This document shows positions 30,572 to 40,727 of a stretch of DNA of 64,000 bases, in pieces (the stretch's first letter is position 1; the number at the start of each line of letters is the position of its first letter). Source of the DNA: Tetramitus jugosus. Lineage: Eukaryota; Heterolobosea; Eutetramitea; Acrasida; Vahlkampfiidae. The DNA is taken from NCBI GenBank assembly GCA_937625935.1, contig OW569346.1, positions 372,001 through 436,000 on the forward strand, in the 5' to 3' direction. The notes beneath the pieces were generated by a model. That model made no database searches. It was not told where the DNA came from and was given only the letters and a program-made list of their open reading frames with translations. Both the position numbers and the translations under genes were made by a program.

Positions 30572-31681
30572 ATGAATGAAGTATTGTTCTCATCTCGTGG
30601 TTGGGGGAAGAATTTTGTTGTCACATCGCACTTCTCAAAGAAGTGGTGTCACCAAAAGCTTGTGAAAAAATCGGATCGAAACACAGAAAGGAAGAAAGAA
30701 CTAGCAAAGAACATGATTGAAAGTTTGCCAGATGATGTTGTGCTCATCATTTTTTACTTTTTGAGTGTGAGTGACTGGCACAATGTTCGACTCGTGAACA
30801 AATCATGGAGTTTGTTTCGATTGACGAGTCACAATCATCTCTGGTCGTCTTTATTTGCTTCGGCAGTCTCACGTCCTCGCTATGAACCAATAAAATCAAG
30901 TTTCTTGGAACAAGTGATCAATGTGAGCATGGATAGAGAAAAACTGTTGATATTGAAGCGCCTGTACGAAACGTATCGAGCAGAGTTGTTGAAGCAACGA
31001 CAGGAAGCCATTTCATCTATTCCACCAGGATTGGATCACAAGAATCATCGATACTTTGGTTCGAATGAATTGGACCAATTTCTAGCTCGCTATCGATCAA
31101 AGAGTGTGTATGAACATGTGAAGGCTGTAGTCGTGGGTGATTCATCGATCGGCAAGACTTGTTTGCAGATCAGATTGGGATGGGGTACATTTCCTGACTT
31201 GTATATTCCAACAATCATGGAGAATCATGAGGTAGTGTCTAATTGGGGTAACTGTACGAGGAACATTGAGTTTTGGGATACAGCTGGAGCAAGCGATTAT
31301 GACATATTGAGACCATTGGTCTATCCAAACACCGATATCTTTTTGATATGTTTTTCAGTGAGTGACCGTCAAAGCTTTGAAAACATTTGGCTCAAATGGA
31401 TGCCAGAAATAATGAAGCACTGGTCAGATGCCATCTTCATCTTAGTAGGAACCAAGGTTGATTTGAGGGAAACACTCCAAAAGTCGGATGCTGTCCTTGA
31501 TTCTGTTGATCCTGAGGAAGCTGAATTTATGGCCAAGTACCATGGTTTTGCTCTTTACATCGAAACGAGTGCCCTCACTGGCCACAATTTAGGAGCAGAG
31601 TTCACTGACACAATTGCCAAATGTTCTCACCTTGCACAAGTTCAAAAGGCAAAACCAAAGAACAAATGTGTCATGTGTTGA
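30572..31681 (+). CDS. F-box protein fused to a GTPase-defective Rho-type GTPase
   Basis: 369 residues, one exon. An F-box sits at about 49-95 (ESLPDDVVLIIFYFLSVSDW, VRLVNKSW, LWSSLF), a linker follows, and a complete Rho domain fills about 182-369. It has a P-loop G189-DSSIGKT196, WDTAGASDYD, TKVD and ETSA, and ends in the CAAX box CVMC, so it should be prenylated. Two positions that ordinary Rho proteins need for hydrolysis are changed: the Gly12 equivalent is Ser191 and the Gln61 equivalent is Ala240 (spacing 49, as in Rac1). The protein is predicted to stay GTP-bound. The F-box would bind Skp1 of an SCF ubiquitin ligase, so the Rho part may serve as a membrane-anchored substrate receptor. 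Confidence 0.88.
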   Translation: MNEVLFSSRGWGKNFVVTSHFSKKWCHQKLVKKSDRNTERKKELAKNMIESLPDDVVLIIFYFLSVSDWHNVRLVNKSWSLFRLTSHNHLWSSLFASAVSRPRYEPIKSSFLEQVINVSMDREKLLILKRLYETYRAELLKQRQEAISSIPPGLDHKNHRYFGSNELDQFLARYRSKSVYEHVKAVVVGDSSIGKTCLQIRLGWGTFPDLYIPTIMENHEVVSNWGNCTRNIEFWDTAGASDYDILRPLVYPNTDIFLICFSVSDRQSFENIWLKWMPEIMKHWSDAIFILVGTKVDLRETLQKSDAVLDSVDPEEAEFMAKYHGFALYIETSALTGHNLGAEFTDTIAKCSHLAQVQKAKPKNKCVMC

Positions 31682-31902
31682 GTCTGCATTTTGTATTGGC
31701 CAACACAAAATTGTCAACTGTAAATCATTCACCTGAAGGCACATGACATTTAACACTTCAAGTTGTTGATCGATCATCCGACTTCCAGTTCGCGGAAAAA
31801 AAAGCTACACAGCAAACCAAACGAAAAAACAAACAAAAACCAACTGTACAACAAACAACAACAATTGTGATCAACAACACAATTTTTTTTATTTAACATA
31901 AG

Positions 31903-32925
31903 ATGGCACTCGCAGTCGTACGAATCCCAGAAGAAGTTTCCAACGCCTTTGCAGAAGCAAGAACCGGTGATCATGTTCGTTTTCTCCGCCTCTCCATTGA
32001 CATTACAACGGACGAAAATACTCCGACTCTTGTTTTGGAGCACACTCAAAATGGTACACAGAGCTTTTCCACTGATTTTGACTCATTGGCCAACCAGATC
32101 CAAGATGCCAACAAGCCCTATTTTTTCACCGTAAGATTGGAAGATCCAAGTGAATGGGTGCTCGTATGGTACGTTCCTGACTCTTCCAAAGTCAGACAAA
32201 AAATGCTCTTCTCCAGTGCGGTCAATCACTTGAAGAACTCTCTGGGTAATCAATACCTCATTAGTGATTATCACACGACTGCTGTGAGTGAGTTGAGTCA
32301 TCGTGAATTTTTGCGTGGTTGGACTCATCCTAGCAAGAGAAGTGAAGTGAATCCTGATTTGATGACAGAGAAGGAGAAGATTGATGCAGAGGAGAGATCC
32401 AGTGGTCATGTTCACTTTAGTGGACCTACCAAGGTTGGTGTCCATGGATTGGATTTGCCTGCTACGGAGCAAGCACAGAATCGATTGCAACAGTTTGCGA
32501 ATGGATCAGTTTCTCATGTCGGTTTGACAATTGACAGTGAGAGAGAATTGATTTCGTTGATTACTGAGCAGGATGCAACCACTGTTGATGAGTTGAAGAA
32601 TTTTGTGTCGGCAACAGAGCCTAGCTATCACTTGTTCTCATTCCAGAAGCAAGTGTTCTTTGTGTACGCATGTCCAACTCAGTCAAAGGTCAAGCAAAGA
32701 ATGATCTACTCTGCCACAAAGAGTTCCATTGTTGGTTATGTGGCCAGTTTGGGCATCAATGTCGACAGAAGTGTCGAAGTGTCTGATCCAGAGGATTTGA
32801 CTGAGGATACCTTGTTGCCTCAAGATACCTCTGCTCTCAATCAGATCCAAAAGGTGACAAAGCCAAAGAGACCTGGTCGTGGTGCTGCCAGAGTCAGCAA
32901 AGCAACTGATTCAAACGACAATTAA
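31903..32925 (+). CDS. TWF: Twinfilin (two ADF-homology domains)
   Basis: 340 residues, matching the twinfilin length. Two ADF/cofilin-like domains are seen: about 1-135 (with YFFTVRLEDPSEWVLVWYVP, then SSKVRQKMLFSSA) and about 170-305 (with YHLFSFQKQVFFVYACPTQS, then KVKQRMIYSATKSS). The KVRQKM/KVKQRM long-helix motif in each is the actin-binding helix. A short basic tail (KPKRPGRGAARVSK) follows, corresponding to the capping-protein/PIP2-binding tail of twinfilins. Twinfilin sequesters actin monomers and promotes filament end depolymerisation with capping protein, fitting a crawling amoeba. The gene follows the F-box/Rho gene on the same strand after 221 bp. Confidence 0.92.
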   Translation: MALAVVRIPEEVSNAFAEARTGDHVRFLRLSIDITTDENTPTLVLEHTQNGTQSFSTDFDSLANQIQDANKPYFFTVRLEDPSEWVLVWYVPDSSKVRQKMLFSSAVNHLKNSLGNQYLISDYHTTAVSELSHREFLRGWTHPSKRSEVNPDLMTEKEKIDAEERSSGHVHFSGPTKVGVHGLDLPATEQAQNRLQQFANGSVSHVGLTIDSERELISLITEQDATTVDELKNFVSATEPSYHLFSFQKQVFFVYACPTQSKVKQRMIYSATKSSIVGYVASLGINVDRSVEVSDPEDLTEDTLLPQDTSALNQIQKVTKPKRPGRGAARVSKATDSNDN

Positions 32926-33198
32926 GTTATTCTCAATATTTTGTACGAAAAGCGCACAATACACTGCTTTGTATTTTATATTCAAAGTGTTTTCTCTTGT
33001 TGTGTGTTTGTATTGGTAATACACTCTCAAGTGTGTCCATTGCTGTTGTTGTGTGGTCACAACTGTTTGCACAAACACTTTCCCGTCCTACTCGAGCTGT
33101 TGAACATTTCTGAGTTTCGTTGGCCAAGTCTCACACAGACATAGTCATATCTCGGTTTTGCAATTGTTTGATCCATTGCTCACACATCAGCATGTGAT

Positions 33199-34323
33199 TC
33201 AATCATCTTCTTCTTCCTCATTTCCACTCATCCGTTTCACCAGTTCATACAGAGCAATGTGCAATCCAGAAACAGGAGCCATGTACAAAATCTTTGCAAA
33301 CATGCCATTCGTAAATGCTCCCATACCCTCTTGTCTCGGAATCATACGCAATGCGTGAAAGAAGTTTCGATACCGGTACGTACTCTTCGAATTCTGAACC
33401 TGTAATCGCGTTTTCACAACATCCAACGGATTACAGAACGTGGCTGTCAGTCCACCTGCCACTGTTCCTGCTGCCAAATGAATAAGGAACGATCCTTGTT
33501 TCGATGTTTGTTCGACCCATGATTCTGGCTGTGACAGGTACAATTGTTTCTTCACATTCATATAAATGATCCACCAAATGGCCGATTCAGGTGCATGAGT
33601 CAACAAAGAGGCTCCAAAACCCTTGAAAAATCCACGTAGTCCCTCAGCCTGATAAATTTGTCTCACGGCATCGAATCCTCCCTTGTATGAGAAACCAGTC
33701 TTTCCCAACTCTTGAATCATCAATCTTTGGGCCACAATATCGAACGGTATGGCAATAGTTTCGCAAGAAGCCTCTGAAATGACACCAGAGAATGATTCCT
33801 TGATCAAATCATTGCGAATAATGCAAGCCTCTCGTTCTTCCTCACTATCAAACGTTCCATTTGCAATGGAATCATTGAAATGATTGTGTAGCTTTTGACG
33901 AGTGTTCTCATAAGCAGCATAGTACACCCATTCGACCAAGCAGTTACCTATGGCAGCAGTCCAAAATCCTCTAAAGAGTCCTTTTGCTCCATTCGATGCA
34001 TAAATTTGCTTCAACAATGGAAATAAACGACCATTGTTCGCGTTTTGCTGTGCGATTGCAATACGAGCAGCCGCCGTAGTGGTCGCAGAAAATTTTTCAT
34101 GGGGCAGAGCGGGAGAACTCTGATATTGTTCCGATTGAAGTCTCGTTTTTGCAAGTTCGAACGGGAAAAAAGTGGCCATTGTCGCGATCGAGAAACAACT
34201 ACCAATGAGCGCTAGTTTGGGTTTGTTGAGATCATCCCAATTCCGTTCAAATACACTTCGATTGTTCTTTGTAGTCGCCTCTGTTTTCGTTGACAGTAGT
34301 TGTTGCTGTAATTCTGTCGACAT
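33199..34323 (-). CDS. Mitochondrial carrier, SLC25A44-like
   Basis: 374 residues from the ATG at 34323; an upstream in-frame TTG is not used. Three carrier repeats appear: FPFELAKTRLQ, IPFDIVAQRLM and NPLDVVKTRLQ. Between them are GLFRGFWTAAIGN, GFFKGFGASLLTHAPESAIWW and an acidic end (GNEEEEDD). The combination PxDxxxQRLM in repeat 2 and the APESAIWW block after it are characteristic of the SLC25A44/SLC25A39-like branch. SLC25A44 moves branched-chain amino acids into mitochondria in animals. The inner-membrane location is certain by family and the cargo is a suggestion. N-terminal residues 1-40 are polar and rich in Thr and Gln. The gene ends tail-to-tail with twinfilin. Confidence 0.85.
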   Translation of the reverse strand: MSTELQQQLLSTKTEATTKNNRSVFERNWDDLNKPKLALIGSCFSIATMATFFPFELAKTRLQSEQYQSSPALPHEKFSATTTAAARIAIAQQNANNGRLFPLLKQIYASNGAKGLFRGFWTAAIGNCLVEWVYYAAYENTRQKLHNHFNDSIANGTFDSEEEREACIIRNDLIKESFSGVISEASCETIAIPFDIVAQRLMIQELGKTGFSYKGGFDAVRQIYQAEGLRGFFKGFGASLLTHAPESAIWWIIYMNVKKQLYLSQPESWVEQTSKQGSFLIHLAAGTVAGGLTATFCNPLDVVKTRLQVQNSKSTYRYRNFFHALRMIPRQEGMGAFTNGMFAKILYMAPVSGLHIALYELVKRMSGNEEEEDD

Positions 34324-35027
34324 TGGAAGCTTCGTTGTTGGTAATTGCTTGTTGTTGATGTTGTCGTGTTTTGTTGAACAAAACAATTTTTTTGGTCCAA
34401 ACAGAGAATATTTGTTTGTGGATTAGTTGTTGTTTGCGTGTTTGCGGAAAAGAACTGTGTGAAACGGAATAATTGGTGGCTCTTGAATTCTTCCGAAATC
34501 GGGCCGATTGAAGAGTTTATCAACGCAACCTCCAAGTTGAACAGCTTCCAACAACAGCATTGATCGAAGAGTCAAGAAAGCGACCCATCCAAACTTGTTT
34601 GTACACTTTGCAGTAGGTTTCACACATGAGATGTTGGATGATTTTTCTCCAACCACTGGATGGCAGTGCTTTCTTCTTCTTTAGGGGTGAAAAGTGGTTT
34701 GGCCGTCAAGGACAAATTCGATTGACGAAAAAAAAATCATGTCTACTTTTGGTAGAAGTACTCGACATCTTTGATAGATCACGTCAAAAATATTTTCTTA
34801 AAACTGACAAACAGTTGATGGTACCTCTCAGATGTCAACCGGCTAAGTATAAAATAGGGCGGACACCCAACGACAGCTGGTAATATCGGCAAGCATTGAC
34901 GTTCGAGTCCAGGAAGAACAAGCGTTCCACTAATCCACAGCAAACACCAAACAAAAAATAGAATTCTATCCCTCACCAAAACAACAATCCAAAACCAACC
35001 CAAACCCTAACCTAACTCACATACCCA
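34324..35027. other. 704-bp spacer between divergent genes
   Basis: This is the upstream region of both the SLC25A44-like gene and the G-alpha/F-box gene. A TATA-like box (GTATAAAATAGG) stands at about 34848-34859 on the plus strand, about 170 bp before the G-alpha ATG, and is followed by a CA-rich leader containing two CCTAAC units. I find no RNA gene. Confidence 0.4.
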
Positions 35028-36845
35028 ATGGGTAATAATCAAAATAAAGCTCGCTCCCCCAGAGGTGCTCTGACAAAGCTCATTGCCAACCTGCATGTAA
35101 GAAACGATCGTACTGAAAACGATCTGACTTCTACATCCTCATCATCTTCTTCGAGTTCCTCTGGTTCTCCACCGAACCACGCATCGAATGACAATCGGAA
35201 AAAGAGAGTCATTCTGCTTGGTACTGGATCTGTTGGCAAGACTACCCTGTTCAAGATATTTGATCACCTGTTGGAGATTGACATGTTGATGCCAGCTGCC
35301 TACAATGACTCATCTAGTTCCTTTGCTCAAGGAATGCCTCTCGAGTCCAAAATGTCTCACCAGGTCACAACAACAACAGCAGCAACAACAGCAACAACGG
35401 CTATTACTCCTGCTAGCACATCAAAGACAAGGTCTCTGGAAGAACAATTGAACAAGCAAGTGAATCATCGAAGCAGTAGCAACAACAAGCAAGGAATAAG
35501 CAAGGAGTGGCATCAGCCAATCAAGTACTGCTTGGAAACAAGGGCCTCCTACCGAGAAATCTGTATGGGAAATGTCATGACATTGCTCATTCCTCTGTGT
35601 ACACAAGCTCTCTCTAGCATCAATTTTGAACATGAAGATTCTAGAGAAACTGCATTGATTGTGGCCAATATGAGTCTCTATTCAGTGACAAGAGTGTGTG
35701 GCATGGAGGACTTTGAGGATTTGATTCAACGGATTTATAAAATGTGGACAACTGAACCCGAGTTCAGGACACTGTTAATTGAAGGACAGTACACTTCGAG
35801 GTTGCTGTCTGATCTCATCAATGAAAATGTTTATTTTCTGGACAGGCTGACTCAATTGTTAGATCTCAATCATATCACAGAGGATGTGGGTATGCGGTTA
35901 AAGATCAAGACAACTGGACTGCCATCTTGCGAGGGCACATGGAATGGAATGGGTGTCGAAGTGTTCGATACTGGAGGTCAGAGAAATGAGAGAAAGAAGT
36001 GGAGAGCCGTGGTTCCTACTACACAAGCTGTTGTGATCCCTATATCACTCAAGGAGTATTACATGGTGTGTTATGAGGACAACACAACCAATAGGACAGA
36101 AGAGGCAATGCAATTGGTTCAAGCACTGATGGAGAGCTCCCGTGCACCATCTCTCAACTTCTTCTTTGTGTTTACTCATTTTGATTTGTTCAAGAAGCAC
36201 TTGTCAGTCAAGGATATGAGTGATGCGTTTGATGATTTGCCAGAAGAGTTGCGTCAGACAGAGAGCAATCGCTATTCATGCTTGCACATGTCTATGTTGC
36301 CTTTTGATCCTGTAGATGAATCAAGTGCAGCTCAAGAGAAACCAAAGACACCTGTGTTCGATCTTACTGGCTTGAGTGATGACCTGCTAGTTCACATTTG
36401 TACATTCCTCCATCCAAGACACTTGATACCTTTCAGTCTTGCCAATTTCCACTTTTACAAGGTGGCAAACAGCGATCGAGTGTGGTCTTCTTATTGCAAG
36501 AAACTTCATCCTGACCTCACAGACCAACAAGTGGACTATGTGCTAAATAACAGTGAAGTCTTGAGAAAGAGTTTTATTGCTCCAATTGGTGAGCTGCGTT
36601 CTCCAGCCAGAGCCCAGAACTACAAGTATTACTTCAAGACTGGTGGATATATGGCTGTCAAAAATCTGGAGTTTATGATGCAAAAGTATCTGAGTTTGGC
36701 TCCTGCCAAGGTAGCTCAATCCACCTATGTTGTGAATGCTATCAATGTGTACGAGACTCGTTATCTCTGCATCAAAATTTTGGATTTCTTAGAGACCACA
36801 ACAACCTCAACCACACCTTCTCCACGTTCATCCAAAACACGGTAG
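35028..36845 (+). CDS. G-protein alpha subunit with an F-box inserted in the GTPase domain
   Basis: 605 residues, one exon, starting MGNN (possible myristoylation). The Ras-like core begins at residue 58: KKRVILLGTGSVGKTT (P-loop Gly65-Thr72). A Ser/Thr/Gln spacer and an all-helical region like the G-alpha helical domain follow. Switch I reads KIKTTG, with Lys292 in place of the catalytic Arg. Switch II reads DTGGQRNERKKW and keeps Gln318. The base-recognition motif NKxD is THFD. Then, at about 444-495, comes an F-box (LTGLSDDLLVHICTFLHP, VWSSYCKKLHPD). After it the G-alpha fold resumes with YKYYFKTGGYM and a TCAT-equivalent VNAI. The receptor-coupling C-terminal helix is replaced by a Thr/Ser tail. 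It is likely an SCF adaptor built on a degenerate G-alpha. Confidence 0.82.
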   Translation: MGNNQNKARSPRGALTKLIANLHVRNDRTENDLTSTSSSSSSSSSGSPPNHASNDNRKKRVILLGTGSVGKTTLFKIFDHLLEIDMLMPAAYNDSSSSFAQGMPLESKMSHQVTTTTAATTATTAITPASTSKTRSLEEQLNKQVNHRSSSNNKQGISKEWHQPIKYCLETRASYREICMGNVMTLLIPLCTQALSSINFEHEDSRETALIVANMSLYSVTRVCGMEDFEDLIQRIYKMWTTEPEFRTLLIEGQYTSRLLSDLINENVYFLDRLTQLLDLNHITEDVGMRLKIKTTGLPSCEGTWNGMGVEVFDTGGQRNERKKWRAVVPTTQAVVIPISLKEYYMVCYEDNTTNRTEEAMQLVQALMESSRAPSLNFFFVFTHFDLFKKHLSVKDMSDAFDDLPEELRQTESNRYSCLHMSMLPFDPVDESSAAQEKPKTPVFDLTGLSDDLLVHICTFLHPRHLIPFSLANFHFYKVANSDRVWSSYCKKLHPDLTDQQVDYVLNNSEVLRKSFIAPIGELRSPARAQNYKYYFKTGGYMAVKNLEFMMQKYLSLAPAKVAQSTYVVNAINVYETRYLCIKILDFLETTTTSTTPSPRSSKTR

Positions 36846-37010
36846 TTCCCCTCGAAAGACGACGACCATAAATAATTTTGATTTTCTTTGACACAAGTAG
36901 TGAATTATTCTGTTGTATCATGACATTTGCTGTATCGTTTTAAAAGAGGGCAAGGAAAAAGAATGGACTTACAATGATTGTATTGTAGTTACTGCTATCT
37001 TCGGGACCAC

Positions 37011-38013
37011 TTTTTTTTTAATACAACCATTGCAGTTGCGCTTTTTATTGTCTTTCGTTTGCATTATCTGTACATTATTTCCCAATGAGGCTCGTAGAGC
37101 GTCATTGCTTCTGTTTCTCCTTGGTTGACGTGAACAGTTGATGGAGGGTCGTAAGACATCTCCGCTTCACACTGTTCACAAATGTTTTTGCTTTCTTGGC
37201 AGCCATTGACTTCTTCATTCCGTTAAGTACCAAGCCATCTTTTATCTGTTCGTTGGCATCTACTTCGATGCCCATCATTCCTTGCAGGTATTCTTTTCTG
37301 GTTTTTCTTATCGGTCTTCCATCAACCGCAAGTTGTCAAACCATATGTCGATGTGACTTTGTCGAGCCACCCCTAACTCCATTAACTCATCTCCTACTGT
37401 CTTCGCAAGTAATCTTCTGGCTTGGAAATTCCAGCTTTCGATCTACAACATGAGGGTACTTCAAGAAACCAAAGTCGGCTCCACTGTTATTTGCCTGCTT
37501 CTGTAACCACCATAGTTCGCGTGCATCCACTCTCACTATCCTCTCTTGATCGAGCAACGATTGTAGATGCTTTCCTTTGTGGAGCACGGGTTCAGTTTCA
37601 TCTACAGTCTTGATTTTGGAGGAGCATTAACAGTTCCTCATGGCCTAAATCATTATCAATAGCAGTTCATGTGATCTTGGTCATTCTGCACTTCGGAAAT
37701 ACACTTTTGGATTCTTTGAGACAAAAGGGTTTATCGTCAACCATCAATTGTTCGCGACTCGTGATGCCTGCCTTAAACAGCTTTTTGAGCAGGCTGGAGG
37801 GTACATACCTAGCTAAACAGCACTCATCACACTGTTGCTGTTGGGAATTGACTACAACCCTGATATGGAATTTGTGCAATCTGCTGGCGCCACTTGTGAA
37901 ATGATCCTTTGACTGCCTCTAGCCTGTTCCTTGACTTATATACATTCTCATATTGGAATGTTTGATTGTGCTTGATGTCCTCAAGCGTATCAAGGAACAG
38001 CTTTCTTGCTTCC
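37011..38013 (-). mobile_element. Non-LTR retrotransposon copy A, 5'-truncated and decayed
   Basis: The minus strand carries the C-terminal third of the same element as copy B (38027-40727). Recognisable blocks are EARKLFLDTLEDIK (near 38000), CDECCLARYVPSSLLKKLF (near 37810), HLQSLLDQERIVRVDAREL (near 37560), YPHVVDRKLE and, near 37240, YLQGMMGIEVDANEQ. These are in different frames with stops, so the copy is dead. The 3' end is marked by T9 at 37011-37019 (poly-A on the minus strand). The 5' end breaks at about 38013, right where copy B inserted. No exact target-site duplication could be found for A. Confidence 0.85.
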
Positions 38014-38026
38014 GGGTGGACCGCTT
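38010..38026. repeat. Left target-site duplication of copy B
   Basis: TTCCGGGTGGACCGCTT, directly before the poly-T tract. An identical 17-mer stands at 40728-40744. The pair brackets copy B as expected for target-primed reverse transcription. Confidence 0.8.
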
Positions 38027-40727
38027 TTTTTTTTTTTTTTTTTTTAATACAACCATTTCGGTTGCTCACTTTATTCTCAATACATTTTCATCAGCCATCG
38101 CTCTTTGAGCGATGGCTCTTGGTCGTCTGATTAATTCCCAATGACGCTCGCAGAGCGTCATTGCTGTTGTTTCGCTTTTGTTGCGGTGAAGAGGTGAAGG
38201 AGAGTCGTGAGACATCTCCGTTTCACCCCATTCACAAAGGTTCTTGCTTTCTTACCGGCTTCTGTTGTTTTGATCCCAGTCGCTACCAGTCCGTTGGTGA
38301 CCTCTTCGGTGGCGTTTGTTTCTATGCCCATCATACCCTTCAGAAATTCTCTACTCGTCCGTCGCAAAGGACGCCTTTCCATCTTGCCATCCTTCAGTCG
38401 CACATTATCGAACCATATGTCGATACAGGACACACCCATGCTGGTAAGCTCCTTACTGACTGTCAAGGCTAGACATCTTCTTGCATACACAGCCCTTGAG
38501 CATCGAATAAGGCAGTGCAGCACACTTTCGGGTTCTTTGTTACACCAGACACACATCGAGGGCTCGGTGCCAGTGTTATAAAGACACCGAACAACTTCCT
38601 CCGTGTGGAGAGTACCACTTCTGACTTGAAGCTGGAACCATTCCAGCCTTCTGTCAACAACGTGTGGGTACTTGAGAAAGCTGAAGTCTGCGCCGCTGTA
38701 GTTGGCATCTTTTTGAATCCACCAACGCTCGCTCGTCTCTACACGTGCATTTCTCTCCTGATCAAACAGGGACTGCAGGTGTTCTCTACTCTCGACTCTG
38801 AGGTTACCCTTGTACAGAGCAGGTTCATTTTTAGTGGAGTTTTGGCTTATGGGACACTGACAGGTCCTCATTTGCGCCATCAAAATGTTCAGTATTTGGT
38901 GCGATTTTGCACCTATCCTACATTTTGGGAATAGTTTCTTGAATTCTTTGAAACAGATGGGATGTTCCTCTACAAGCAGTTGATTGCGGCTGACTATACC
39001 TGAGAGGTAGAGTTTTTTGAGGATGGTGGATGGTACGTACCTTGCCAATCTACACTCATCACACTGCGTAGTTGTACCTACAGTTAATCTGATCCCATGT
39101 GCATGCATCCTGATGGCACACCACTTGTGGTAAGTTGACACGACATACTCGAGTCTGTTGCTTGACTGAAATACATTCTCTTGTTGGAATGTTTGGTGGA
39201 GCTTGATGTCCTCAAGCGTGTCAAGGAACAGCCTACGAGCTTCAGTGTCTCTCTTACCGTTGATCATTGAGAACACAAACCATCCAGTCTGCGTCGCAAT
39301 TGTCTCTTCAATGTCCTTTAGTCCTACTGACCCGAGCTCAAAGCCGATGGACAGCAGCTCAGTCGGGAACCTCTTCATTGCCTTCGACCCGAACTTCACT
39401 AATGATCTTCCCAGTGCATTAACTTTGTTCAACCACTCAGCTGTCCAGTCAGTAAACTCTGATGCATAAGCGAATATAGGATGGATGCACGTGTTCACCA
39501 CCCGACTCACTTGTCTTGCGGTGAGTCTCATTACTTTGAGCCGAACAACCACCCTCTGTGCCTTTTGCCACGCTTGTTCTCTCTGTTTCTGGGTTGCACC
39601 CTTGAGATTCGTGTACAGACCCAGCGCACGAAACACCTGCCTGTTGTTTCTCCCCACCACCTTTGTGCCATCCACAGTAATGTCGTTCGATGACTTATTG
39701 TCCACTTTTCTGACGTAAAGTTCCAACTTGTCAGGATGCATTGTCATTCGGAGCCAACCCAAAGCGGTAGACATTGCTTTGGCGGCAATTTCAATGTCCT
39801 CCCTGGATTCAGCAAACAGATTACAGTCATCCACGTACGCAGCATTCCAGAGTCTCTGAGTCATCGCGCCAAATCCTTTCACTTGACTTTTCACATACAA
39901 CAAAACCACTTGGTGCACCAGTATGTAGGTAGTGGGTGATAGTGAATCACCCTGTCTCGTACCCTTTCCTATTCTAAACCTTCTCGAAAGCGAAGAGGTC
40001 AAGACTCGCGCATGATTGTCACGCACCATACCACTGACAAGTTTCACTATTCCCTCAGGAAAACCAAAGAATCTATATACAGCTTCTATAGCGTTGTGCG
40101 GGACCGAGTCGAAAGCCTTGGTAATGTCCGTCAACAAAAGGTACAATTGCTTGTCATGACGGTTGGCACAGTCAATGACACCCCTTATCAAGGACAGTTT
40201 CTCCCTGATATCTCGAAATTTTCGTCCTCCCCCTTGAACATTCGTAAACACACCTCCTTCCTCTGCCGCCTTCGAGATGCGTTGATTCAAAAGCTTAGTG
40301 TAAAGCTTAGACAACGAACTAAGAAGGCAAATAGGACGATAGTTCTCTGGTCGTGTGACGTCCCCTTTCTTGTAGGCAGGGATGATCACACACTCCTTCC
40401 ACGCTCTCGGGAACTTGCCGGTAGTAGTGATGTTGTTGAAGAAGTTGCAGAGAGTCTCTGCCAATTCCCACCTGAAGTCTCTTTTCTTGGTGCGAGGGAG
40501 TTTGACCATCTCGTTATGAACACCGTCAGCACCTGGGCACTTTCTGTTCCTTAACCATCTGATTGCTTCCGCGACTTCCTCTGTCTTGAAAGGTTGGATA
40601 GCTGTCCTCAGTTTGTGTTTATCGCTTCGACTATCCATCAGTGCAAGGAAGCCCATGCTAGCTTTATCCTTCTTGAATGCCTCTTCGTAATAGTCAGCTG
40701 CTACTTCACCAACTATATGAGGATCTG
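38027..40727 (-). mobile_element. Non-LTR (LINE-type) retrotransposon copy B, 5'-truncated, open frame intact
   Basis: About 2.7 kb between two copies of a 17-bp direct repeat, with a roughly 20-nt poly-A tail (poly-T on the plus strand, up to 38045) at its 3' end. It carries a complete reverse transcriptase and C-terminal Cys/His region but no endonuclease, so it was truncated at the 5' end on insertion. The open frame has no stop, which means the insertion is recent. It landed in or at the edge of the older copy A. Homology to A and C (50392-50717) shows a family active more than once at this locus. Confidence 0.88.
38050..38162 (-). other. Three hairpins in the 3' UTR of copy B
   Basis: Perfect stems: 38140-38149 with 38153-38162 (10 bp, loop 3, overlapping the stop codon), 38093-38103 with 38107-38117 (11 bp, loop 3), and 38050-38054 with 38060-38064 (5 bp, next to the poly-A). 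Such 3' hairpins are bound by the element's own reverse transcriptase in several LINE families. Copies A and C have counterparts. Confidence 0.7.

Noticed and set aside
34626-34883. An 85-codon plus-strand frame in the spacer before the G-alpha/F-box gene
   Set aside because: No recognisable domain, and it overlaps the TATA-like box and presumed promoter.
34880-34915. TTCGAGTCC as a tRNA B box
   Set aside because: The flanking bases do not form a T stem and no acceptor or anticodon stem can be drawn.
35003-35016. Telomere-like CCCTAACCTAAC upstream of the G-alpha/F-box gene
   Set aside because: Fewer than three units in a CA-rich leader; chance is enough to explain it.
37001-37010. TCGGGACCAC next to the poly-T of copy A as its target-site duplication
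   Set aside because: It only loosely resembles the sequence at the other end of copy A (TCCGGGTGGACCGC), with a gap and mismatches.
40012-40554. A 180-codon plus-strand frame inside copy B
   Set aside because: It is the antisense shadow of the reverse transcriptase frame, which has all catalytic motifs.
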